From JAXDMK01 sp963790325 (GTDB lineage Bacteria > Actinomycetota > Acidimicrobiia > Acidimicrobiales > AC-14), in NCBI GenBank assembly GCA_963790325.1, contig CAWBNY010000001.1:62001-126000 (forward strand): a stretch of DNA of 64,000 bases. The letters run 5' to 3'. Below, one piece after another: positions 44,836 through 53,095 of the stretch. The translations under genes and the position numbers were made by a program. Under the pieces are notes generated by a model that saw only the letters and a program-made list of their open reading frames with translations, made no database searches and was not told the DNA's origin. Within the stretch, counting starts at the first letter, position 1; every line of letters begins with the position of its first letter.

Positions 44836-45686
44836 CAACCGACACCAGGCAGGTCGTCACCACCGCCTACCAGCGGGACGTGGCGCGGTACTGGGACACG
44901 AACACCGACGACCCGGTGAACCTCGAGCTGGGGAAGGTCGACGACATCTACCACCACCACTACGGCCTCGGCGATCCCGACCTGTCGTTGCTGGATGCGC
45001 CGGACGACGTCCGGGACGACCTGATGATCCGGGAGATGCACCGCCTGGAGACTGCCCAGGCCGACGTCCTCCTCGACTGCCTCGGCCCCATCGGGCCGGA
45101 TGACCACGTCCTCGACGGTGGCTGTGGCCGGGGCGGCACCAGCATCATGGCCAACGCCCGCTTCGGCTGCCACGTCGACGGGGTGACCATCTCCCGGTAC
45201 CAGGCCGACTTCGCCAACGACCAGGCGGCCAGGCGGGGCGTGACCGACCGGGTTCGGTTCCACCTCCGGAACATGCTCGACTCCCGGTTCCCCGACGGGC
45301 ACTTCCGCGCCATCTGGACCAACGAGACGACCATGTACGTCGACCTGTTCGAGCTGTACCGCGAGTTCGCCCGCATGCTCGCCCCCGGTGGCCGCTACGT
45401 GTGCATCACCGGCTGTTACAACGACGCGCTGGGAGGCAAGTCGGCCGCGGTGACCCGCATCGACGACCACTACATCTGCAACGTCCACGCCCGCAGCACC
45501 TACTTCAAGGCGCTGGCGGCCAACGACCTGGTTCCCCTCCACGTGGTCGACCTGACTCCGCAGACGATCCCCTACTGGGAGTTCCGCGCCCAGTCGTCGG
45601 TTCGCACCGGGATCGAGGAGTCGTTCATCACCGCCTACCGGGAGGAGAGCTTCCACTACCTGCTCATCGTCGCGGTCAAGACCTGA
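44832..45686 (+). CDS. Geranyl diphosphate 2-C-methyltransferase
   Basis: A 284-residue SAM-dependent methyltransferase of the GPPMT type. The N-terminal signature RYWDTNTDDPVNLELGKVDDIYHHHYGLG matches known GPP C-methyltransferases. Motif I is VLDGGCGRGGTSIM, followed by GVTISRYQADFANDQAARRG and a long insertion with the aromatic/acidic substrate pocket (WTNETTMYVDL, EFRAQSSVRTG). It converts GPP to (E)-2-methyl-GPP, the substrate of MIB synthase. ATG at 44832 overlaps the idi stop. It is the last gene of the unit and is followed by a strong hairpin. Confidence 0.92.
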   Translation: MTTDTRQVVTTAYQRDVARYWDTNTDDPVNLELGKVDDIYHHHYGLGDPDLSLLDAPDDVRDDLMIREMHRLETAQADVLLDCLGPIGPDDHVLDGGCGRGGTSIMANARFGCHVDGVTISRYQADFANDQAARRGVTDRVRFHLRNMLDSRFPDGHFRAIWTNETTMYVDLFELYREFARMLAPGGRYVCITGCYNDALGGKSAAVTRIDDHYICNVHARSTYFKALAANDLVPLHVVDLTPQTIPYWEFRAQSSVRTGIEESFITAYREESFHYLLIVAVKT

Positions 45687-45719
45687 GCGTCGCCTGCCGC
45701 CCGGTCCGGCGGGGGAGGG

Positions 45720-45749
45720 ACGTCCCCGATCAGGGGGGGTCGGGGACGT
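45720..45749. terminator. Bidirectional terminator between the odorant operon and the PaaK operon
   Basis: ACGTCCCCGA and TCGGGGACGT form a perfect 10-bp stem around a 10-nt loop, between two convergent operons. There is no long T run, so it could also act through Rho or simply insulate. Confidence 0.65.
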
Positions 45750-45783
45750 TGCCATCCCTTGTCGACTCACGTGACGTCGGTGC

Positions 45784-47154
45784 TCAGCCGACGCGGCTGA
45801 CGAACTCCTCGAACTTGAGGTCCTGGCTGCGGTCGATGCGGTCGAGGTACTCGAAGGTCACCCGGAAGGGGTGGCGGAAGGCGTGCTGGAGCTTGGCGGT
45901 GAACGTCGCCTCCTCGTCCGCGGTCAGCGGTCGGGGTCCGACGATGCGGGCCTGGACGTGTTCGAGGTCGTGCTGGACGATCTGCAGCTGGCGGATGGCG
46001 TCGATCCCCTGCCACGCCTCCATGTAGAGGGGCCAGTGGCGCTCGCCCGAGGGCAGGGTGAGCAGGCTCCGCTGGCGGCCGATGATGCGGTTGAGCACGG
46101 GCAGGCCCCGGCCACAGGCGCACGCCTCCCCCACCTCGGCGTAGTCGCCTGACTCGTAGCGGATGAGGGGTGTGGCGAAGTTGTGCAGCGGCGTGGCCAC
46201 CACCCGGCCCGTCTCCCCCGGCCGGCACGGACGCCCGTCGGCGTCGAGGACCTCGACGCAGATCACCTCCGACTGCACGTGGAAGCGCTCGGCGGTGGGG
46301 CACTGGAGGGCGAGGTAGCCCAGCTCGACGGCGCTGTACATGTCGGCGATGCCGACGCCGAACACCTCCCGGCACAGGCGGCGGAGCCCGGGGCTGACGA
46401 TCTCGCCCACCGTCCGCACCTCCCGCAGCCGGGCCAGCGGGGCCAGTCCCGCAGGCCCGCCGGCGGCCCGGAAGTGGTGGGCCAGGGCGGCCAGGTTGGA
46501 CGGGAAGGTGAGCAGGTAGTCGGGGTCGATGCCGGCCAGCCACCGGGCCTGGGCGGCCACGTCGACCTCGATCCCCATGCGGTACATCGGCCCCGACTGG
46601 TAGATGGGGTGCACCGGCAGAGCCCACCGATCGTCGCGGACCCCGGCCGCGGGCAGCGTCCCCGGCGCGCCGACGGCCCGGATCACGGCGATCGAGGCGG
46701 TCGGGTCCCGGGCGAACCACTCGTGCTCGCGGAGGGTGACGGCCATGAACGTGAGGGCGAAGGCCCGGGTGGACTGGATGCGCAGCGGGCGGCCGGTGGA
46801 ACCCGACGTCGACGCCTCGGCGACGGGCAGGTGGTCGGCGGGCACGTCGTCGCTGCGCAGCCGGAGGCCGGCGTCCTGGACTGCGCCCCGGGTGAGGACG
46901 GGCAACCGATCCCACGGGGTACCGGCGGCGTAGGCGGGATCGTCCCGGTAGTAGGGCACGGTGCGGCGGGCGTGGTCGAGCAGGCGACCGAGGGCGCCCC
47001 GTTGGCGGGCGGCCAGCTCGTCCGGCGGCAGCCACTCCGAGGTGGCCAGCTGGCGGTGGATGGAGAGGACGGTGGCGCTGTACTTGTCGGGGACGGCCGG
47101 CCACCGCACATGGGTGATCTGCGACCGCCGGCGGGGGGCGGCGGCGCCCGTCAC
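45784..47154 (-). CDS. PaaK-like adenylate-forming enzyme (CoA ligase family), copy 2
   Basis: A 456-residue member of the phenylacetate-CoA ligase/CapK family. It has RTVPYYRDDPAY, the P-loop-like ASTSGSTGRPLRI, the motif MYSAVELGYLALQCP, GRVVATPLHNFATPLIRYESGDYAEVG, a cysteine pair (CACGRG) and the C-terminal IGRQRSLLTLPSG. The enzymes activate aryl or acyl acids as AMP esters, usually for CoA transfer. It is last in a tightly packed minus-strand operon whose first gene encodes a close paralogue (50600-51991). The start at 47154 overlaps the upstream stop by 4 nt. The substrate is unknown. Confidence 0.85.
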   Translation of the reverse strand: MTGAAAPRRRSQITHVRWPAVPDKYSATVLSIHRQLATSEWLPPDELAARQRGALGRLLDHARRTVPYYRDDPAYAAGTPWDRLPVLTRGAVQDAGLRLRSDDVPADHLPVAEASTSGSTGRPLRIQSTRAFALTFMAVTLREHEWFARDPTASIAVIRAVGAPGTLPAAGVRDDRWALPVHPIYQSGPMYRMGIEVDVAAQARWLAGIDPDYLLTFPSNLAALAHHFRAAGGPAGLAPLARLREVRTVGEIVSPGLRRLCREVFGVGIADMYSAVELGYLALQCPTAERFHVQSEVICVEVLDADGRPCRPGETGRVVATPLHNFATPLIRYESGDYAEVGEACACGRGLPVLNRIIGRQRSLLTLPSGERHWPLYMEAWQGIDAIRQLQIVQHDLEHVQARIVGPRPLTADEEATFTAKLQHAFRHPFRVTFEYLDRIDRSQDLKFEEFVSRVG

Positions 47155-47933
47155 GGCGGGGCCAACCCCGCCCGGACGTAGTCGAAGACGAGGGGGGCGA
47201 TGTCTCCCGCCTCGATGGCGGCCAGCCGGTCGGCGGCCAGGGGGAAGCCGAACTGGGCGTTGCGCATGCGGATGCGAGCCCCCATCTGCGCTACCGACAG
47301 GTCCCGCAGCACTGCCCAGTCGGCGGGATCACGGTCGTCGGAGTCGAGGCCGGCGATCCCGAGGAGCATGTGCTCCCACTCGTCGGCGTAGACCAGGGCG
47401 CAGGCCGCGGCGATCACGTCGTCGACCCCGCCCCGGCCCCGGAGCCGCTCCCCCTCGGAGAACAGCGTGCAGTAGCCCCCCTCGGTGAACGCCTGCGCCC
47501 GCCGGCCGAGGTCGCCGTGGTCTCGGACGTGGCGGGCCCGGATCTCGGCCAGGGCCACGTTCTCGGGCCAGTTGGCGGTGCGGAGGGTGTCGACGGAGAG
47601 GGGTGGGGCGTCGTCGCGGACGGCGTCGTAGGCGTCGGCGAAGGCGCAGTAATGGGCCAGCTCCTCGTAGGCCGACTTCGACAGCTCCAGGACATCGGCC
47701 CTGGCGGACGCCCGTTCGATGGCAGGCCACGAGCCGTGGAGGGCCTGGAGCCGGGGCAGGAAGCCGTCGTACAGCTCCTTGTGGCACTGGCGGGCGAGCC
47801 ACCGGCGGTCGGTGGCCCGGCTGCGGCCGTCCCAGTCCCAATAGGTGCGGACGACCTCGGCCTCGCCCGCCCACAGGGGGGCGTTGGCCTCGACCAGGGC
47901 CACCAAACCCGGGCTCGGCGACCGGTCACCCAC
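47151..47933 (-). CDS. Unknown protein with two ExxH motifs (possible diiron/ferritin-like)
   Basis: A 260-residue helical protein from GTG 47933, which overlaps the upstream methyltransferase stop by 8 nt. Two ExxH motifs stand out, one in YEELAHYCAFADAYD and one in YADEWEHMLLGIAG, with further acidic and histidine-rich helices. This spacing recalls ferritin-like or haem-oxygenase-like diiron proteins, but I do not recognise the family. If it binds iron it could be an oxygenase acting on the product activated by the PaaK-like enzymes. Confidence 0.6.
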   Translation of the reverse strand: MGDRSPSPGLVALVEANAPLWAGEAEVVRTYWDWDGRSRATDRRWLARQCHKELYDGFLPRLQALHGSWPAIERASARADVLELSKSAYEELAHYCAFADAYDAVRDDAPPLSVDTLRTANWPENVALAEIRARHVRDHGDLGRRAQAFTEGGYCTLFSEGERLRGRGGVDDVIAAACALVYADEWEHMLLGIAGLDSDDRDPADWAVLRDLSVAQMGARIRMRNAQFGFPLAADRLAAIEAGDIAPLVFDYVRAGLAPP

Positions 47934-48762
47934 GGCGGGCCACCACGTGGAGGTGGACGGCGGGCTGGTTGGTGGCCGGTCCGGACGACGGGTCGAGGGC
48001 GCCGCCCAGGTCGTGCTCCTGGAGGCGTTCGACCACGAAGCCGCCGTCCTCCAGCAGGCGGTGGACCTCGGCCGCGGAGAAGGTGGCGTGCACCACCAGC
48101 CGCTCGGCGTAGACCCGGGCGGCGGCGGCCAGGTCGGCGGGGTCGTCGTCGAGGACCTCCTGCCGGCGCTCGGCTTCGGCCCGGACCGCGGCCTCGAACC
48201 GGTCCACCTGGGCCGGGGTGAAGGTGACGGGGTCGGCCGAGCCCGCAGGACTGAGGCGGCTGGTGGTGACGACCACGCCGCCCGGGCGCAGGAGCCGGTG
48301 CCAGGCCGCCACCAGCGCCGCTCGGTCCGGGCCCGGGAACTGGGAGAGGAACGAGTGGGTGCAGACGACGTCGAAGGACTCGTCGGGGGCGTAGTCGACG
48401 ACATCGGAGATCACGGTGGTGATCGGGCGGCCGGACCGTTCGGCGAGCCACAGGTTGACGACGCCGGGCGTGGGGCACCGGTCGAGGACGGTGGCCTCGA
48501 ACGGCCGGTCGCGCCACGCGTCGACGACGAGGGCCAGCATCGAGTCGTCGGCTGCGCCCGACACGAGGACCCGGGTGGCGCCCGCCCCGGCCTGGCGGCC
48601 GAGGGCGTCGAGGAAGAAGTCCCGGTGGCGGTCGGGGGACGCGGCCATCCCGAAGACCCGCAGGTAGGGCCAGAACCCGTGGTACCAGGCGCAGCCGGGG
48701 CAGTGGCGCTCGGCCACCCGCCGGACGCGGGGGGCGACGCAGGCGAGCGGCGGCGCCGTCAC
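47926..48762 (-). CDS. Class I SAM-dependent methyltransferase
   Basis: A 278-residue methyltransferase from GTG 48762 (overlaps the FAH-family stop by 4 nt). It has an unusual N-terminal segment with CPGCAWYHGFWPYLRVFG, a Rossmann core (VLVSGAADDSMLALVVDAW, TVLDRCPTPGVVNLWL, FDVVCTHSFLSQFPG) and LLRPGGVVVTTSRLSP. The motif I glycine pattern is relaxed (SGAADD). The substrate is unknown; the context suggests a carboxylic or aromatic acid metabolite. Confidence 0.8.
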   Translation of the reverse strand: MTAPPLACVAPRVRRVAERHCPGCAWYHGFWPYLRVFGMAASPDRHRDFFLDALGRQAGAGATRVLVSGAADDSMLALVVDAWRDRPFEATVLDRCPTPGVVNLWLAERSGRPITTVISDVVDYAPDESFDVVCTHSFLSQFPGPDRAALVAAWHRLLRPGGVVVTTSRLSPAGSADPVTFTPAQVDRFEAAVRAEAERRQEVLDDDPADLAAAARVYAERLVVHATFSAAEVHRLLEDGGFVVERLQEHDLGGALDPSSGPATNQPAVHLHVVARRG

Positions 48763-49622
48763 CGCTCGACGACCGCGGTCGGGGGCAGGACCCCGCTCGA
48801 CCAGGTGGGGCCCCGGACGACCCCCACCTCCAGCCGGCCCACCCGTTCCACCTCGACCACCACCCGGTCGCCGGGATCGATGGGACCCACGCCGGCCGGG
48901 GTGCCGGTGGAGATCACGTCGCCCGGCTCGAGGGTCATGACCTGGGAGACGTAGGACACCAGCCGGGGGATGTCCATGATGAGGTCGGCGGTGGACGCGT
49001 CCTGGCGCAGCGTGCCGTTCACCCAGCACCGCACGCGGAGGTCGCCGGGGTCGCCGACCTCGTCGGCGGTGACGATCCACGGTCCCATGGGGGCGAAGGT
49101 GTCGAACGACTTGCGCAGGGAGCGCTCCTCGGGGCCGCGAACGGTGACGTCGAGGAGGCAGGTGTAGCCGAACACCGAGTCGAGGGCGGCGCCGGGCGGC
49201 ACGCACCGGCTGCGGCGGCCGATGACGACGGCCAGCTCGCCCTCGTGGTCGGTGCGGCGATCGGAGGAGGGCAGGGCGATGTCGGCTCCCGGGCCGATCA
49301 CGGCCGAGCCCGCCTTGAGGAACACCCCCAGCCGCTCGACGGTGGCGTCGAGCTGCATCTCCACCCCGTGGGCGACGTAGTTGACCGGGGCGCCGAGGAT
49401 CTTGCCCGGCCGGGGGACGGGCGCGCTCCAGGTCGCCCCCGCCGGGTCGAACGACGGCAGGGCCCGCAGGTCGACCGGCTCCGGCGGCCACGCCCGGACG
49501 AGGGCCAACATGCGCTCGGCGCCCGTCCGCCACCGGTCGGCCCCGGGGACCAGGCCGAGCAGGCGGTAGGCGCGGTCACCCTCGATGGCGACGGGCTCGT
49601 CGTCGAGGCAGGCGATGCGCAC
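48759..49622 (-). CDS. Fumarylacetoacetate hydrolase (FAH) family protein
   Basis: A 287-residue FAH-fold enzyme. It has KILGAPVNYVAHGVEM, the metal-binding acidic pattern (DHEGELAVVIGRRSR, then DVTVRGPEERSLRKSFDTFAPMGPWIV) and LEPGDVISTGTPAGVGPIDPGD. FAH enzymes hydrolyse C-C bonds in fumarylpyruvate-, acylpyruvate- or homoprotocatechuate-type acids. With a gentisate-dioxygenase-like cupin next to it, ring cleavage followed by hydrolysis is plausible, but no maleylpyruvate isomerase is present. Confidence 0.88.
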   Translation of the reverse strand: MRIACLDDEPVAIEGDRAYRLLGLVPGADRWRTGAERMLALVRAWPPEPVDLRALPSFDPAGATWSAPVPRPGKILGAPVNYVAHGVEMQLDATVERLGVFLKAGSAVIGPGADIALPSSDRRTDHEGELAVVIGRRSRCVPPGAALDSVFGYTCLLDVTVRGPEERSLRKSFDTFAPMGPWIVTADEVGDPGDLRVRCWVNGTLRQDASTADLIMDIPRLVSYVSQVMTLEPGDVISTGTPAGVGPIDPGDRVVVEVERVGRLEVGVVRGPTWSSGVLPPTAVVER

Positions 49623-49640
49623 CGCTCAAGGCCGCACCGG

Positions 49641-50600
49641 TCAGGCGGACCGGTACAGGCCGAGGGCCCGGAGGGCGGGCTCGTCGGTGACGGCGACGAG
49701 GATGGCCGCCTCCCGGCCCGACCGGTTGGCGTGGGCCGCCGGCGCCCAGCCGGGAACGACGAACACGTCGCCCTCGGACCACGCCACCTCGGAGTCGCCC
49801 ACGACCGACACGCCCTCGCCCCGCACCACGTGCATCACCGCGCTGGCCGTCTCCTGCCGGCGGCGGCTCGTCCCGCCCGGCCGGAGCAGGTGGGCCCGGC
49901 AGCCGACGGTGGGCGTGACCGGCCCGCCCGTCACCGGGTTCACGTAGTCGACGGTGACCATGCCGTCGCCGGTCGAGCTCGCCGCCCGCTCGAGGAGCGC
50001 CTCGTGGGTGGCGGCCCACGGGTAGTGGACCGTCCCCGTGTGACGGTTGGGGTCGACCGGCTGGCGCTCCTGGGGGTGGCGCTCGAAGAAGCCGACCTGC
50101 ATGGAACGCACGAGGGGCAGGTCGAGCCCGTCCAGCCACAGCACCGGCTCGCCGGACTCGCTCTCGTGGTCGTGCCAGGCCCAGTTGGGAGTGAGGACGA
50201 GGTCGCCCGGCGCCATCGGCACCCGTTCGCCGCCGGTGACGGTGTGGGCGCCCCGGCCCTCGATCACGAACCGGACGGCGGCCGTGGTGTGCCGGTGGGC
50301 CCGGGCCACCTCCCCCGGCAGGAGGAGCTGGACGCCGGCCACCAGGGTGGGCGTGGTCGCGGCCCGGCCCCCGAGGCCGGGGTTGGCGAGGAGCAGCACC
50401 CGCCGCTCGCGGGCGTCGGGGTCGGTCGCCGGCACCGACGCCGACTCGAGCAGGGCCGACCGCACCGCCGGGTACGACCAGTGCCACGGCAGGGCCGACG
50501 GCGCCGGCTCCGGGGGCAGGATCTCCTCCGCCAGCCGCCACAGCGGGACCACCCGGAGGCCAGCCAACCGGGCATCGAAGTCGGTCGCAGTCGTCGCCAT
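49641..50600 (-). CDS. Gentisate 1,2-dioxygenase-like bicupin
   Basis: A 319-residue bicupin from ATG 50600, overlapping the stop of the PaaK-like gene by one base. The first cupin has the iron ligands in ARAHRHTTAAVRFVIEG and WAWHDHESE; the second cupin (AHLLRPGGTSRRRQETASAVMHVVRGEGVSVVG) lacks most histidines. This fits gentisate/salicylate 1,2-dioxygenases, which cleave an aromatic ring ortho to the carboxylate. The exact substrate is not determinable. Confidence 0.85.
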   Translation of the reverse strand: MATTATDFDARLAGLRVVPLWRLAEEILPPEPAPSALPWHWSYPAVRSALLESASVPATDPDARERRVLLLANPGLGGRAATTPTLVAGVQLLLPGEVARAHRHTTAAVRFVIEGRGAHTVTGGERVPMAPGDLVLTPNWAWHDHESESGEPVLWLDGLDLPLVRSMQVGFFERHPQERQPVDPNRHTGTVHYPWAATHEALLERAASSTGDGMVTVDYVNPVTGGPVTPTVGCRAHLLRPGGTSRRRQETASAVMHVVRGEGVSVVGDSEVAWSEGDVFVVPGWAPAAHANRSGREAAILVAVTDEPALRALGLYRSA

Positions 50601-51991
50601 CACGCCGGCCGATTGTACGGCCCGGGTCCCACCAGGCTCACGAAGTCCTCGAACTTGGCTCCCGGGGTCCGGCCGATGGCGTCGAGGAACTCGAACGTCA
50701 CCCGGAAGGGGTACCCGAACCGGCGGACCAGCTCCGCCGCCACCGCGGCCTGCTCGTCGGCGGTCAGGGGCCGGGGGCCGACGACGCGGGCCTGGATGTG
50801 GTCGAGCTCCCGCTGCACCAGCTGGAACTGGTGGACGACGTCCTCCAGGCCCTTCCAGGCGCTGCCGAACGTGGGCCAGAACGTCTGCCCGGTGGGCAGG
50901 ACCAGCATGTTCCGCCGGCGGCCCATCACCTCGTCGAGGACGGGAAGGCCGCGGCCACACGGGCAGGGCTCGCCCACCCGGGCGTAGTCGCCGAGGTCGT
51001 AGCGGACGAGGGGCATGGCGTAGTTGTGGAGCTGGGTCACCACCACCCGGCCCGTCTCCCCCGGCGGGCACGGCCGACCCTCGGCGTCGAGGACCTCCAG
51101 CAGCACCACCTCCGCCATCACGTGGTAGCGCGCCGCGGTCGGGCACTGGATGGCCAGGTAGCCCAGCTCCTGGGTGCTGTACATGTCGGTGACGGGGACG
51201 CCCCACACCGCCCGGACCGCCTCCCGCACCTCGGCCCCCAGGATCTCGCCGAAGCTGCGCACCTCCCGCAGGCGGGGCAGGGCGACCCCGGCGGCGGCGA
51301 AGGTGCGGCACAGGGCGAGCAGGTTCGACGGGAGGCTGAGCAGGTAGGTGGGATCGTGGTCGGCCAGCCACGCCGCCTGGCGGGCGACGTCCTGCTGCAC
51401 GGCCATCATCGCCAGCCGGCCCGTCTCGAACACGGTGTCGATGGGCGCACCCCACGTGGGTACGACCACCCCCTCGGGAGGGAGCCGGCCCGTCCGGTCG
51501 GGGCGGAGGGTGGCCAGGGTGGCCATGGCGTCCCGCTCGTGCCAGAGGTGCTCGCGCAGGGTGAGCACCATCCAGAACAGGCTCGTGATCCGGGTCGCCT
51601 TCACCGTGAGGGGACGGCCGGTGGAGCCGGAGGTGGTCATGTCCCCGATCGGCAGGTGGTCGGCGGGGATGGCGGTGCTCAGGAGGGTGTCGCCCGCGGC
51701 CTGGACCTGCTCCCGGGAGAGGACGGGCAGCTCCTCCCACGGCCGTCCGGCGGCGTACTCGGGCCGCTCCCGGTAGTAGGGGACGGTGGCCCGGGCGTGA
51801 CCCAGGAGGGTGTCGAGGGCCTCCGCCTGGAGCCGGCGGATCTCGCCGGGCGGGAACCACTGGGTGGCGTCGAGCTCGTGCTGCATCGCCAGCAGGATCG
51901 CCGCCCACTCGGCCGGCACGGCCGGCCAGGGGATGCCGGTCAGGGTCGACTTGGGGACCGCTCCGCCCCCCGGAGGCGGGCCGTTCGCCAT
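50600..51991 (-). CDS. PaaK-like adenylate-forming enzyme (CoA ligase family), copy 1
   Basis: A 463-residue paralogue of the 45784-47154 product with the same motif order: ATVPYYRERPEY, TTSGSTGRPLTV, MYSTQELGYLAIQCP, GRVVVTQLHNYAMPLVRYDLGDYARVG, CPCGRG and RRNMLVLPTG. It is the first gene of the operon and should activate an aryl or acyl acid. Having two close ligases in one six-gene unit suggests two related substrates or a two-step activation. Confidence 0.85.
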   Translation of the reverse strand: MANGPPPGGGAVPKSTLTGIPWPAVPAEWAAILLAMQHELDATQWFPPGEIRRLQAEALDTLLGHARATVPYYRERPEYAAGRPWEELPVLSREQVQAAGDTLLSTAIPADHLPIGDMTTSGSTGRPLTVKATRITSLFWMVLTLREHLWHERDAMATLATLRPDRTGRLPPEGVVVPTWGAPIDTVFETGRLAMMAVQQDVARQAAWLADHDPTYLLSLPSNLLALCRTFAAAGVALPRLREVRSFGEILGAEVREAVRAVWGVPVTDMYSTQELGYLAIQCPTAARYHVMAEVVLLEVLDAEGRPCPPGETGRVVVTQLHNYAMPLVRYDLGDYARVGEPCPCGRGLPVLDEVMGRRRNMLVLPTGQTFWPTFGSAWKGLEDVVHQFQLVQRELDHIQARVVGPRPLTADEQAAVAAELVRRFGYPFRVTFEFLDAIGRTPGAKFEDFVSLVGPGPYNRPA

Positions 51992-52117
51992 GCCCTGGAG
52001 GCTACCGGGAGTCGGCCGCCGGAGCCGCCAGCGTTCTTCGGCTGTTCACAAGCCCGTCGCGCCACCGATACGAGGCCCGTCGATCATGGTCCCGAGACGA
52101 TCGCAGGAGGTTCATCA

Positions 52118-52492
52118 GTGGCTAGGCGTGACCAGGACGCGTTGCCCTCCGGGCTGCCCAGCAGCTATCTGAAGGCGTGCGCCCTGCTCCTCATCTCGGA
52201 GCATCCGGCCCACGGCTACCAGCTCCTCGCCCGCCTGCCGGCGGTCGGGCCCACGGGTTTCGACCTGGGCGCCCTCTACCGGGTCCTGCGGACGATGGAG
52301 GACGACGGGCTGGTCACGTCGAGCTGGGAGCCGAGCGCGGTGGGACCCGATCGGCGGGTGTACCGCATCACCCACCGGGGCCGGCTGGTCCTCGACGCCG
52401 AGGCCGAGGTCCTGGGCGAGGTCGTGCAGCACATGGCGACCTACATCCGCCGCTTCACCCGCATCGCCCGCCGGCCCATCGTCGCCGCCTGA
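52118..52492 (+). CDS. PadR-like winged-helix regulator
   Basis: A 124-residue regulator. LKACALLLISEHPAHGYQLLARL, GALYRVLRTMEDDGLVTSSWE and RRVYRITHRGRLVLDAEAE form the winged helix, and a short helical C-terminus follows. GTG at 52118 has CAGGAGG 7 nt upstream. It is divergent from the PaaK operon (first gene starts at 51991) and is the obvious candidate for its regulator. Confidence 0.85.
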   Translation: MARRDQDALPSGLPSSYLKACALLLISEHPAHGYQLLARLPAVGPTGFDLGALYRVLRTMEDDGLVTSSWEPSAVGPDRRVYRITHRGRLVLDAEAEVLGEVVQHMATYIRRFTRIARRPIVAA

Positions 52493-52549
52493 AACTTCCG
52501 GAAGTGGGATGACGGCGTCCCTTCGCCCGATCGGGCAGAGTTGTGCGCT

Positions 52550-53095
52550 ATGAGACGAGGACTGACCGTTTTCCTGCTGCTGGTGGTCCTGACCGTGCTC
52601 GGCGTTTCCATCGCCACCCTCATCAACCGCCAGGACGACGACGACACCACCACCGCCGCCCCGGTCACCACGTCCAGCACCCGCCCGGGCCCGACCACGG
52701 GTGGCATCGTCACCCCCACCACCACCGGCGGCTCGGGATCGACGGCCACCACGGCCACCCCGGCGAGCACCGCCGCCCCCTCGGCCACCCCGGCGAGCAC
52801 CGCCGCCCCCTCGGCCACCACGGCCGGCGGGGGCACGGCCGCCGGGGGCACGGCCGCCGGGGGCACGGCCGGCGGGGGCACGGCCGGCGGGGGCACGGCC
52901 ACCACGGCCGGCCCCACCACCACCCGCCTGCGGCCGTCCACGACCGACACCGTCCCCCTCGCCAACCTCCCCAACAGCGGAGGGACGTCAGGCCTGGCGC
53001 AGGGCATCGCCCTGGTCGCCCTGGCCGCCGTACTGGGCACCGTCGCCCGGCGGGCGCGGGGCGGGCCGCGCCGTCAGGCGTCGAGCTTGCCGTAG
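52550..53095 (+). CDS. Thr/Gly-rich surface protein with an LPxTG-like end
   Basis: A 181-residue protein from ATG 52550. It has an N-terminal hydrophobic signal/anchor (LTVFLLLVVLTVLGVSIATLI), then a low-complexity Thr/Ala/Ser/Gly stretch with repeated PASTAAPSAT and GGGTA units. The end LANLPNSGG, a hydrophobic helix (IALVALAAVLGTVA) and RRARGG form a sortase-type sorting signal with LPNSG for LPxTG. It probably exposes a flexible stalk outside the cell. Its 3' end overlaps the convergent glnE by 22 nt. Confidence 0.6.
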   Translation: MRRGLTVFLLLVVLTVLGVSIATLINRQDDDDTTTAAPVTTSSTRPGPTTGGIVTPTTTGGSGSTATTATPASTAAPSATPASTAAPSATTAGGGTAAGGTAAGGTAGGGTAGGGTATTAGPTTTRLRPSTTDTVPLANLPNSGGTSGLAQGIALVALAAVLGTVARRARGGPRRQASSLP

